This document shows positions 1 through 8,054 of a DNA stretch of 12,062 nt, piece after piece. Made by a program: the position numbers and the translations under genes. The stretch is from Bacteroidota bacterium. GTDB lineage: Bacteria; Bacteroidota; Bacteroidia; Flavobacteriales_D; Crocinitomicaceae. Within the stretch, counting starts at the first letter, position 1; each line of letters opens with the position of its first letter. The notes beneath the pieces are model-generated. The model did no database searches. It saw only the letters and a program-made list of their open reading frames with translations, and had not been told where the DNA came from. Where the stretch lies: NCBI GenBank assembly GCA_016866375.1, contig VGMK01000049.1:1-12062 (forward strand), in the 5' to 3' direction.

Positions 1-184
1 CTTGATTTGTAGTAATGGTTACATCTTCAGCACCACCTTCAGCGCCTGACCACGTTGTCCATGATGTTGACTGAGGTCCAATGTAAGAACCGGGAGCATA
101 ACTCTCGAAATCATCCGAGAAAAGTTGCGAAAAAGACATAGTTGAAACAAACATTCCAAAAATGATTAGTAAAAGTGTTTTCAT
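1..184 (-). CDS. Secreted protein, probable T9SS cargo (5' end only)
   Basis: The gene starts with ATG at 184 and runs off the left edge of the window, so only about 61 residues are visible. The N-terminus begins MKTLLLIIFGMFVSTMSF, a short basic-plus-hydrophobic signal peptide for Sec export. It is followed by SDDFESYAPGSYIG and then a Trp/Gly-rich stretch (SWTTWSGAEGGAEDV). In Bacteroidota this DDFE-Y-G-YIG...W-TWSG...EDV pattern is common just after the signal peptide of secreted proteins that have a concanavalin/LamG-like or other beta-sandwich domain and a C-terminal T9SS sorting domain. The T9SS call rests on that resemblance alone, because the C-terminal domain lies outside the window. 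A near-match to the Bacteroidota -7 box (TACATTTA, minus strand, 204-211) would give a leader of roughly 13 nt. A TTG lies 23 bp further upstream, so the promoter is weak. The gene diverges from the peptide transporter gene at 503. Confidence 0.75.
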   Translation of the reverse strand, partial: MKTLLLIIFGMFVSTMSFSQLFSDDFESYAPGSYIGPQSTSWTTWSGAEGGAEDVTITTNQ

Positions 185-502
185 AATTGTTTTTTGAGTT
201 TTTTAAATGTACCATTTTTTTTTTGAACTTAATTCAATCTTTTTTATTTGTTTATTTATTTATTATTTGAAAGCATCTGCAATAAATTCAGCTAAACAAT
301 AATCAACCAAGCGCTCTTTTACACAGAAATGATATGTATCGAAAGTCAATAAAGTTTATACTTCTAAAAGTGGAATTGTACCTTACCTGAGGTTTCAAGA
401 ATAAGATGGTTTAATTCGAAATTAAAATGAAATACGTTTTCAGTAAACATTTTTTACTAAATTCGGCCACACTAAACTAAATATTAACCAAAAATTAATT
501 GT
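185..502. promoter_or_regulatory. Divergent intergenic region, promoters only weakly visible
   Basis: This 318-bp AT-rich stretch separates the divergent secreted-protein and peptide-transporter genes, so it should hold both promoters. I see no ORF or RNA gene in it. For the plus-strand transporter the best candidate is TAAATTCG at 458-465, one mismatch from TAnnTTTG. A poor -33 (GTTT, 436-439) lies 18 bp upstream, which would give a leader of about 30 nt. For the minus strand the candidate is TACATTTA at 204-211. A TTTA-type low-complexity tract lies at about 241-268 and a run of ten T at 215-224. Neither promoter is as good as those before parE and the flavoprotein gene. Confidence 0.35.
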
Positions 503-2407
503 ATGAATCCGGATTATCAAATAATGCTATATGCTTGGATAGGAGTTGCCGCTTGGGTTTCCATTGTGATATTCTCAAACCGCAAGGTTCATCCCCGTGC
601 TTTGTTTACATTATTTATGGTGGAATTGTGGGAACGTTTTAGCTATTATGGAATGAGGGCTCTTCTCATCCTATACATGACAGCTCGTGTTGTTGACGGT
701 GGATTTGCTCTTACCGACGCGGAGGCATACGGGATCTACGGTGCATACGGCGCTTTAGTTTATCTTACACCATTGATTGGAGGTTACTTTGCAGACAAAT
801 TAATTGGCTTTAGAAAAGCTATCACTATTGGTGCAATTCTGATGGCAATGGGTCAGTTTACGTTATTCATGAAAAATGATGTTACTTTTTTTCTCGGGCT
901 TGCCATTTTAGTTGTTGGCAACGGATTTTTTAAACCGAATATTTCAAGTATGGTTGGCAGATTTTATATTGATGGGGATAACCGAAGAGATGCGGCTTTT
1001 ACGCTTTTCTATATGGGGATAAATATGGGAGCTTTTTTAGCGCCATTAACCTGCGGTGCAATCGGCGAAAATGAGGGTTGGCAGTACGGTTTTTTAACGG
1101 CTGGGTTAGGGATGGTAATCGGTTATCTTGTATTTATTTGGGGGCAATCGTCAGGGGTTTATCAGGATGTTGGAAAAGAACCGGATTCAAAATTTGAAGG
1201 AAATGTAGTTTCAGTAATACCGAATAGCATACTTCCATACGTGACTTCAATTATTATGATTGTTTTAGCAATGGTTTTAATTACATACAACGATATTGTT
1301 GATATCATATTGGTCATATTAGCAGTGGCGGTTATTGGTTACCTGCTGTACCAAGCGAGAAAAATGGAGGTTTCGGCCAAACAACGCATATGGGTCATTG
1401 TAATATTACTTCTTTTTACCACAATTTTCTGGACATTCTTCGAATTAGCAGGTTCAGCATTGAGTTTGTTCACTGCAAGAAATGTAGACAGAGCTTTATT
1501 TGGTGTTGAAATTAACACAACATTCTTCCAATCATTTAATCCTCTTTTCATCATGGCCCTAGCACCAGTGTTCTCTTGGATCTGGATAACTTTGGCAAAA
1601 TCAAACAAAGAACCTTCAGCACCCTATAAGTTTGGTTTTGGGTTAGTGCTTTTAGGTGCTGGTTTTCTTGCCCTACAAATGGGAGGAGCTTCGGCCTCTG
1701 CAGGAATGGTTCCCGCACTTTTTATGGTAATGCTTTATTTGTTGCACACTATCGGTGAATTAGCATTATCTCCTGTTGGACTTTCTCTAGTGACAAAATT
1801 ATCACCTCGACAAATGGTAGGTTTTTTAATGGGAATTTGGTTTCTATCCTCCTCTATTGCTCATCAAGGTGGAAAACACATTGCAAAATTAACCACCGTT
1901 AATGAAAAAACAATTGTAGAAAGCAATGAATTTCAAACTTCCGATATTGATCCGAACATCAAAAAAATAATTTCCAAAGAAGATTTTAAATCCCGGTTAG
2001 AGGAAGGTTCTGTGGAAGATGTTATGGTAGATTCTGCTTTTGTGGCTCAATTAAATGCTGCGTCAACGACTGATGAGGAACTTTATGTTGCGAAAGTAAC
2101 GGTGAAAGAGCTTATTGACGAAGCGAATAAATTCAGTGGTACGAAAAAAGCGAAAATGACTAAAAAAGCAACAGTCAAGTTTATTTCCACAGAAGCAACT
2201 CATCCTGATACCGTTGCAACCGCTGGTGAATTGAACAAATTAAAAGAGAAATCTCCTGCAAACAAAGTAGTTAACGTTATCAAAAATGAATCTTTAAATA
2301 AAGGGCTATCAGTATTTGGCTTACTTGGTTGGGTTGCAGTCGGCTGTGGCGCATTACTCTTTCTAATGGGAGGTCAATTTAAAAAATGGATGCACGGCAT
2401 CAATTAA
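503..2407 (+). CDS. POT/PTR2-family proton-coupled peptide transporter with large periplasmic insertion
   Basis: This is an inner-membrane symporter of the MFS POT family, which couples proton influx to uptake of di- and tripeptides. It is 634 residues long. The family motif ExxERFxYY is at residues 41-49 (E41, E44, R45, Y48, Y49). The second PTR2 signature FYMGINMGAF is at 169-178, the TM7 glutamate is E314 (FFELAGSALSLF), and the TM10 motif GELALSPVGLS is at 418-428. By eye there are twelve core helices, two additional helices at about 238-284 as in other bacterial POTs, and one extra helix at residues 8-25 before TM1. Between TM11 (about 438-456) and TM12 (about 601-622) lies a Lys/Glu/Thr-rich soluble segment of about 145 residues, predicted to face the periplasm. 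Most family members are shorter (about 450-550 residues). The ATG at 503 has no Shine-Dalgarno. A homologous POT gene follows in tandem. The exact substrate range (di/tripeptides or other small solutes) cannot be read from the sequence. Confidence 0.93.
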   Translation: MNPDYQIMLYAWIGVAAWVSIVIFSNRKVHPRALFTLFMVELWERFSYYGMRALLILYMTARVVDGGFALTDAEAYGIYGAYGALVYLTPLIGGYFADKLIGFRKAITIGAILMAMGQFTLFMKNDVTFFLGLAILVVGNGFFKPNISSMVGRFYIDGDNRRDAAFTLFYMGINMGAFLAPLTCGAIGENEGWQYGFLTAGLGMVIGYLVFIWGQSSGVYQDVGKEPDSKFEGNVVSVIPNSILPYVTSIIMIVLAMVLITYNDIVDIILVILAVAVIGYLLYQARKMEVSAKQRIWVIVILLLFTTIFWTFFELAGSALSLFTARNVDRALFGVEINTTFFQSFNPLFIMALAPVFSWIWITLAKSNKEPSAPYKFGFGLVLLGAGFLALQMGGASASAGMVPALFMVMLYLLHTIGELALSPVGLSLVTKLSPRQMVGFLMGIWFLSSSIAHQGGKHIAKLTTVNEKTIVESNEFQTSDIDPNIKKIISKEDFKSRLEEGSVEDVMVDSAFVAQLNAASTTDEELYVAKVTVKELIDEANKFSGTKKAKMTKKATVKFISTEATHPDTVATAGELNKLKEKSPANKVVNVIKNESLNKGLSVFGLLGWVAVGCGALLFLMGGQFKKWMHGIN

Positions 2408-2430
2408 TTCTATTACTCATTTAAAAACAC

Positions 2431-2456
2431 AAAAACGGGCTTGTCCCGTTTTTTTT
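2431..2456 (+). terminator. Intrinsic terminator between the two POT genes
   Basis: A perfect 9-bp stem, AAAAACGGG (2431-2439) against CCCGTTTTT (2445-2453), closes a 5-nt loop CTTGT and runs into a tract of eight T (2449-2456). This is a textbook rho-independent terminator 24 bp after the stop codon of the first transporter gene. The A-tract before the stem could make it work in both directions. It ends only 14 bp before the ATG of the second transporter, so it may act as a partial terminator or attenuator rather than a full operon end. Confidence 0.85.
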
Positions 2457-2470
2457 ATCACAAAAAAGAA

Positions 2471-4117
2471 ATGAATTCGAAGCACCCAAAAGCACTGCCA
2501 TTTTTATTTTTCTCAGAAATGTGGGAAAGATTTGGATACTATTTAATGATCGGAATTTTCACGTTGTACCTCAAAGATGCTGAAAAAGGGTTTGGATTAA
2601 ATGAAAAGGAAGCGTCAGATTTATATGGAACCTTTATAGCCCTTGTTTTTCTTACTCCATTTATTGGCGGATTACTTGCCGATAGAATCTTGGGCTATCG
2701 AAAAGCCATTGCAATTGGTGGTATTATGATGGGAGTTGGCTATTGCTTGATGGCTATTCACGATATTACTGCGCTCTACATTGCCATGACCTTTATTATC
2801 TTGGGAAATGGCTTTTTTAAGCCAAATATTTCCACGCTATTAGGAAATGTATATAATTCACCAGAATACAAATCTCAGAAAGACGCCGGGTATAATATCT
2901 TTTACATGGGGATTAATATAGGAGCATTTGTTTGTAATTTTTTCGGTGCTGCACTCTATAATATTTACGGATGGTATGCCGCCTTCCTTGCAGCGGGTGC
3001 AGGTATGTTTATCGGTATTATTATTTTTTGGTTCGGAACCAAACACTATGAGCACGCAGACGTGATTAAGCCGAAAGCTGATTCCGATATGTCATTAGTC
3101 AAAATTTTTGGTCTTGTTCTAATACCTTCAATAGTTTTTGGACTAATACCTTTACTTTTTCCCTCCCCTCTCGTTGGCTCTGTTTCAACAGATGCCTTCT
3201 TGTTTGGTTGTATCCCTGTGATTTTCTTTTACGCACGGTTGTGGGTTAAATCTCCTTCAAACGAAAAAAGACCAATTGCGGCTATGTTATCCATTTTTGC
3301 AGTGGTAATCGCTTTTTGGGCGGTATTCAAACAAAATGGGTCTACCCTGAATACATGGGCGAATAACTATACAGATAGAGAAGTACCTGCAGCTCTATTG
3401 GATGTTACAAATCAACTTCAATTAGCTGAAAAAATCACCTTTAAAAAAGACTCTGTAACATTGATAGATAAGCAATTTCGTCCAATCGGAAAAGATTCAT
3501 TACCACTCGAAAAGAATGATAAGAAACTCAAATCTTTTGATTATCCTCTTTACTTTAAAAATCAAGCGAAAGACAAACTTCCTATAGATGGAGCTGAGAT
3601 ATATGCATATAATACGAACCTTTTTCAATCCGTAAATCCATTTTGGGTAATTGCTCTTACGCCTTTAGTTATTGCTTTTTTCAGTTTCCTTAACCGAAAA
3701 AGAAAAGAACCCTCTACCCCTACTAAAATTGCTTTTGGATTGCTCATTTCTGCGCTTTCATGCTTCGTAATGGTCGGAGCAGTTTATGCTAGTAATAATG
3801 GTATGGAGAAATCCTCTGCTTGGTGGTTTATTTCTTCTTATGCTGTAATAACGATTGGAGAACTTTTTCTTAGCCCAATGGGATTATCGCTGGTTTCTAA
3901 GTTGAGTCCTCCTCGTTTGACCTCATTAATGATGGGGGGTTGGTTTTTAGCAACATCAATAGGTAACAAATTATCAGGAGTACTAAGTTCTCTCTGGGAT
4001 GGCTACGATGATAAAGCAAATTTTTTCTATGTAAATGCTTTATTATTGGGTGCTGCTGCCTTGCTGATGTTTACCATGCTAAAATGGTTAAATCAAATTT
4101 TTCAGGAATATAAATAA
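2471..4117 (+). CDS. POT/PTR2-family peptide transporter with TM7 lysine and TM7-8 insertion
   Basis: This is a second inner-membrane POT symporter of 548 residues, paralogous to the one upstream. ExxERFxYY is at residues 16-24 (EMWERFGYY), FYMGINIGAF at 144-153 and GELFLSPMGLS at 463-473. The start is ATG at 2471, which puts the ExxER motif at the usual distance from the N-terminus. The frame stays open up to a TTG at 2441, but that codon lies inside the terminator loop and is unlikely to be used. Unlike its neighbour it has no extra N-terminal helix. Its main insertion (about residues 300-385) lies between TM7 and TM8, predicted periplasmic. At the TM7 position where the first transporter has E314 (FFELAGSAL), this one has K287 (VFKQNGSTL), so proton coupling or substrate choice may differ. 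Expression probably depends on read-through of the preceding terminator, since I see no good promoter in the gap. Confidence 0.92.
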   Translation: MNSKHPKALPFLFFSEMWERFGYYLMIGIFTLYLKDAEKGFGLNEKEASDLYGTFIALVFLTPFIGGLLADRILGYRKAIAIGGIMMGVGYCLMAIHDITALYIAMTFIILGNGFFKPNISTLLGNVYNSPEYKSQKDAGYNIFYMGINIGAFVCNFFGAALYNIYGWYAAFLAAGAGMFIGIIIFWFGTKHYEHADVIKPKADSDMSLVKIFGLVLIPSIVFGLIPLLFPSPLVGSVSTDAFLFGCIPVIFFYARLWVKSPSNEKRPIAAMLSIFAVVIAFWAVFKQNGSTLNTWANNYTDREVPAALLDVTNQLQLAEKITFKKDSVTLIDKQFRPIGKDSLPLEKNDKKLKSFDYPLYFKNQAKDKLPIDGAEIYAYNTNLFQSVNPFWVIALTPLVIAFFSFLNRKRKEPSTPTKIAFGLLISALSCFVMVGAVYASNNGMEKSSAWWFISSYAVITIGELFLSPMGLSLVSKLSPPRLTSLMMGGWFLATSIGNKLSGVLSSLWDGYDDKANFFYVNALLLGAAALLMFTMLKWLNQIFQEYK

Positions 4118-4229
4118 GGTTAAACCTGTGCCTTAATTCCTTAATGGCTCGGCATCTTCATCTCATTTATTATTAGAATATTATAGGCAGAGATACTAGA
4201 AAAAGAGATTTATTCTTAATTCTTATTAA

Positions 4230-5375
4230 TTAAGACTTCAATTTAGGGCGAAAACCTTGTTTTGAGATCGCCAGGACTTCCTTCCCTATTCCAGTAATGG
4301 AAACCATATTCAAAGGAAATTCGAGTAAAACATGGCAAAAACTTAAGAAAAACAAGAAAGTAAGCCCCAGAGCATAATCATATAAATATATTCCGCACGC
4401 AGCTATCCAAAGACCGATAACTGCTATAAACCGAACTTTTGGAACCTTATGCCATCTGATAATTTCGGTTTTACTAAACCAGTTTAAATAATGATACAGA
4501 TAAGCGAAGGCGATAAAACGCATCAAAAGAATTCCTGTTTGAGAGTAAAATACGAGCTCTTTGGAAGCCTCCATATCAATTGCTTTGGTGCCATTAACAT
4601 AGAATAGTTGTTGGCCATTAGCATCTAAAAGCGGTGGAAGCTCCATTAAATTGAATTCCTTTAAAACTTCAATATTTAATCCTAAAAATCCTTGACCGTC
4701 TCCATCGTATGCTTGCTTACCATAGGATGAAACCTCAAAAAAGTTGGACTCACTCAAAAAATTAAAGAGTATAAATGGAGCCAAAACGAAAAAGACAACT
4801 TGAATTAAACCTGAATAACTTCTGGACTTCAAGGCGCCATATAACATAAATAGACCTGTAAAAAGATAAACGTGTATTAATGTAGGAACCAGCGAAGTAA
4901 TGGTAAATGTTGCAAAAGAGGGTTTAAAGACCTCTTGACCGACCGCGTTTATATAATTTGGAGAAAACCATTGATCTACGAATGCATAGATTAATAATAT
5001 ACTGATAAGTTTGACCCACAAATTCTGCACTAGTGCAAAAAGTATACTTGCAATTATGGCAAGTGCGAGCAATTTACCATACAGGTTCAACTCACTGTAT
5101 TGCTTTACAAAACTGGGATGAAATTCATATTTCATTGCGAAATAATCATATGATATCACAATTGAGATGATCAACAACACAAGAAAATCATACTTTCCTT
5201 TTGTAAAATACTGACGATCGTGTAACCAGCTTATTTCTGTTAGGTAGTGAAGTGGCCCAAGGAAAGCGTATGCAAATAGAAACGTCTCGAAAGGAAGTAT
5301 GAAGGCAGCCATCATGCTCAAAAGCATAAGACCAATATTTACATAATTAATTTTATCCTCTTTCGTCAATAACAT
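4230..5375 (-). CDS. Unknown polytopic membrane protein, third gene of the topoisomerase IV operon
   Basis: I do not recognise a named family. The protein has 381 residues and about eight to nine hydrophobic helices (roughly 12-37, 63-82, 101-116, 120-135, 158-181, 190-208, 279-299, 315-350), with a soluble stretch at about 209-275 predicted to lie outside the bilayer. Histidines sit in or at the edge of helices within distinctive contexts: GPLHYLTEISWLHDR (H43, H52), PTLIHVY (H168), YHYLNWFSK (H295), RWHK (H309) and CHVLLEFPLN (H348). Such a pattern is known from membrane metal or heme proteins, for example the Brp/Blh carotene-cleavage family, but I cannot show homology, so this is only a hypothesis. 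The ATG at 5375 lies 3 bp after the parC stop (TAA TTT ATG), so it should be co-transcribed and perhaps translationally coupled. It ends convergently with the second POT gene, with no strong terminator in the 112-bp gap. Confidence 0.8.
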   Translation of the reverse strand: MLLTKEDKINYVNIGLMLLSMMAAFILPFETFLFAYAFLGPLHYLTEISWLHDRQYFTKGKYDFLVLLIISIVISYDYFAMKYEFHPSFVKQYSELNLYGKLLALAIIASILFALVQNLWVKLISILLIYAFVDQWFSPNYINAVGQEVFKPSFATFTITSLVPTLIHVYLFTGLFMLYGALKSRSYSGLIQVVFFVLAPFILFNFLSESNFFEVSSYGKQAYDGDGQGFLGLNIEVLKEFNLMELPPLLDANGQQLFYVNGTKAIDMEASKELVFYSQTGILLMRFIAFAYLYHYLNWFSKTEIIRWHKVPKVRFIAVIGLWIAACGIYLYDYALGLTFLFFLSFCHVLLEFPLNMVSITGIGKEVLAISKQGFRPKLKS

Positions 5376-5378
5376 AAA

Positions 5379-8051
5379 TTAGAATAAGGTAGCTTGTCCA
5401 TCATCTTCGTCATCCGTTGTAATATCCCACTCCATTGTTGGGGACTCTTCACTTGTTTCATTATCTGAAATTGTCAACTCAGTTTCTTGCAATTCCTCTG
5501 GCCATGGTTCTTTTCCTTGGTCTATTGGATGTGTCAATAAAATCTCTTTAACTTTCAATTTCGTCAGTTGATTTCCTTGAGCTTTTATTCCTTTGACGTC
5601 AATCATGTCCGCCAAATTTAAAATATTGTCAGGTAAATTTTTAGTTTCTTTTAAAAGTTTATTGTATACAATTCGTGCTTCCGGTCTAAAAGCTGTTGAC
5701 ACCAAGTCCATAAACGAACCACTGCTCTCTGAAATGAATAAAACACGCTTATCGCTTGTCACTTCACACATAAATCGTTTCACATAGTGCAAGTCTTTTT
5801 CAGCATCGAAATATACAGTGGTTATTGGTCTATTCTGGTTCCACTTCTCGATATGAATCATATCTTCGTCAAAATGGGTGGCTAGATCAAAAGAACTTAA
5901 GCGGTATTCACCATTTTTATACAGCGTTAAGATTTTATCGTCACCCTTAAAGGAACCCAAAAATTTTCCTCTTTCCTCATCGTTGAGCCGCCCGACAATT
6001 GTATCATACCAGATTTTTCTCGCAGCTAGCGTGGACCCACCGACTTCTTTCTGAACAATTTTTTGAATGATTTCTTTAGTCACACGATTTCCAGCCGAAT
6101 TTCTCCCTTTAATCAGTTGTTCACCAAGATCTATATCGAAGCGTAACCTTTTCAAATGCGGACGGGGTCGTAAAAGAATGGTTACAACCTCTCTCTCACC
6201 GTTAGGATGCACTGAAAAATAAAGCATTTTCGAACCTTTCGTTCCCTTTGTTAAGTCGTATTCAGTATCTCGCGTGATTGAATTGACATAAAATCGTTTC
6301 ATTAACGTTGCGCGCCCAACACCGTCCTGATAGAAAAGATGATAAATGGTTCGGGTGTCTCCTTTTTTCCAAACACTTGCATAAATAAGGTCTTTACCGA
6401 CAAACTTTTTATCGGTTACCTTTGTCACAAGCATTTTACCGCTCGAGAAGAAACATATAATGTCGTCAATTTCAGAACAGTCACACACCGACTCATTTTT
6501 CTTTAATCCATAACCTATGAAGCCTTCATCAAAATCTACATAAAGTTTCCTATTTGCAATAATTACCTTCGTAGCAGAAATAGTGTCAAATGTTTTTATC
6601 TCCGTCTTTCGTTCTTTTCCAGGACCGAATCGTTTTTTCAAATCTTTAAAGTACTCGATGGCATATTCAACAATATTCGCCAAATTTGCCTTTACCTCTT
6701 TTATATCCTCCTCAATTTTTACGAGGATATCATCGGCTTTAGATGAATCAAAACGGGTAATGCGAATCATTGGGATTTGCGTTAGGCGGTGTAAATCATC
6801 GTCAATAATTTCTCTAATAAGTTGTTTTTTGAATGGTTCAAAACGTTTGTATAAGTAGTCAAACAAAGCTTCCTTATCGTTGTATAATTTGAAATCAATA
6901 TACATCTCGTTATTGATGAATAACTTTTCCAGAGTTGAAAAATGCCACTGTCGCTCCAATTCATCTAGACGGATTTCTAACTCCAATTTAAGTAAGCGAA
7001 CGGTATTGTCCGTATTGACTTTCAAAATTTCTGAAACGCCAATAAACCGAGGTTTTTCGCCATCAATAATCGAAGAGTTTGGCGATATAGAAACCTCGCA
7101 ATCTGTAAAGGCATAGAGCGCATCAATCGTTTTATCAGGAGAAACCCCTGGCGCAAGGTGAACAATAATTTCTGCCTCGCTTGACGTGTTGTCCTCGATT
7201 TTCTTAATTTTTATCTTGCCTTTATCATTGGCTTTAATGACCGATTCAATGAGAGAGCCAGTGGTAGTGCCAAAGGGAATTTCGTTAATTACAAGGGTTT
7301 TATTATCAGCTTTCTTAATTTTTGCCCTAACACGCACCCTTCCACCACGCAATCCGTCGTTGTAAGCTGTAAAATCGGCCATACCTCCATTGAGAAAGTC
7401 AGGAAGAATCTCTACTTTTTTCCCTCTCAGGTGGTTAATGGATTGGTCAATTAATTCAATGAAATTGTGTGGTAAGTATTTGCAAGCCATTCCAACTGCA
7501 ATTCCTTCGGCGCCTTGCGCAAGTAGAAGAGGAAATTTAACAGGGAGTTGATCGGGTTCCTTGTTTCTTCCATCGTAGCTCGCCAACCAATTAGTGGTTT
7601 TGGCATTGAAAGCCACGTGTAAGGCAAATTTTGAAAGCCTTGCTTCAATATACCTCGGAGCTGCAGCTCCATCTCCTGTTAAGGTATTACCCCAATTCCC
7701 CTGACAATCAATGAGTAATTCTTTCTGTCCTAATTGAACAAGGGCATCGCCAATTGAAGCATCGCCATGCGGATGATATTTCATGGTATTCCCAATGATA
7801 TTCGCAACCTTATTATAACGGCCATCCTCCATCTCTTTCATGGAGTGTAATATCCTTCTTTGCACGGGTTTTAAACCATCGAATAATGATGGTACAGCTC
7901 GTTCGAGAATTACATAACTTGCGTAATCCAAAAACCAATTCTCGTACAAGCCACTTAAAGGAATGATATTTTCATCCACTTTTTTATTTTCAAAAGGATT
8001 GTGCTCGTCTCCCTGGTTTTGTAAACTGTCTTCGATATCCTCCTCTGCCAT
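5379..8051 (-). CDS. parC: DNA topoisomerase IV subunit A
   Basis: This is the DNA-cleaving subunit of topoisomerase IV (890 residues), a cytoplasmic C2E2... heterotetramer partner of ParE that unlinks daughter chromosomes. The winged-helix/CAP region holds KPVQRR (61-66), HPHGD (93-97) and the catalytic tyrosine Y134 in APRYIEARLS. A tower and coiled-coil region follows to about residue 490. The C-terminal domain (about 500-840) is of the divergent Bacteroidota type. I find no GyrA box (QRRGGKG-like), which supports ParC over GyrA. In the quinolone-resistance-determining region the usual Ser/Thr of HPHGDS is Ala98, while the acidic residue is kept as D102. The last 45 or so residues are acidic and end in QATLF, which resembles a sliding-clamp-binding peptide. 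The start is ATG at 8051, 3 bp after the parE stop (TAA GGT ATG). The membrane-protein gene follows after 3 bp. Confidence 0.96.
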   Translation of the reverse strand: MAEEDIEDSLQNQGDEHNPFENKKVDENIIPLSGLYENWFLDYASYVILERAVPSLFDGLKPVQRRILHSMKEMEDGRYNKVANIIGNTMKYHPHGDASIGDALVQLGQKELLIDCQGNWGNTLTGDGAAAPRYIEARLSKFALHVAFNAKTTNWLASYDGRNKEPDQLPVKFPLLLAQGAEGIAVGMACKYLPHNFIELIDQSINHLRGKKVEILPDFLNGGMADFTAYNDGLRGGRVRVRAKIKKADNKTLVINEIPFGTTTGSLIESVIKANDKGKIKIKKIEDNTSSEAEIIVHLAPGVSPDKTIDALYAFTDCEVSISPNSSIIDGEKPRFIGVSEILKVNTDNTVRLLKLELEIRLDELERQWHFSTLEKLFINNEMYIDFKLYNDKEALFDYLYKRFEPFKKQLIREIIDDDLHRLTQIPMIRITRFDSSKADDILVKIEEDIKEVKANLANIVEYAIEYFKDLKKRFGPGKERKTEIKTFDTISATKVIIANRKLYVDFDEGFIGYGLKKNESVCDCSEIDDIICFFSSGKMLVTKVTDKKFVGKDLIYASVWKKGDTRTIYHLFYQDGVGRATLMKRFYVNSITRDTEYDLTKGTKGSKMLYFSVHPNGEREVVTILLRPRPHLKRLRFDIDLGEQLIKGRNSAGNRVTKEIIQKIVQKEVGGSTLAARKIWYDTIVGRLNDEERGKFLGSFKGDDKILTLYKNGEYRLSSFDLATHFDEDMIHIEKWNQNRPITTVYFDAEKDLHYVKRFMCEVTSDKRVLFISESSGSFMDLVSTAFRPEARIVYNKLLKETKNLPDNILNLADMIDVKGIKAQGNQLTKLKVKEILLTHPIDQGKEPWPEELQETELTISDNETSEESPTMEWDITTDDEDDGQATLF

Positions 8052-8054
8052 ACC

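Noticed and set aside
241..268. TTTA-type tandem tract
   Set aside because: It is short, imperfect low-complexity sequence in an AT-rich intergenic region, with no sign of a functional repeat or CRISPR unit.
2441..2470. TTG at 2441 as the start of the second POT gene, giving 10 extra residues
   Set aside because: The codon lies in the loop of the intrinsic terminator and the extra residues come from the T-tract. ATG 2471 gives the normal POT N-terminus.
4215..4234. 7-bp inverted repeat CTTAATT...AATTAAG in the convergent gap
   Set aside because: The stem is almost all A-T, overlaps the stop of the membrane-protein gene and lacks a T-tract. It is too weak to call a terminator.
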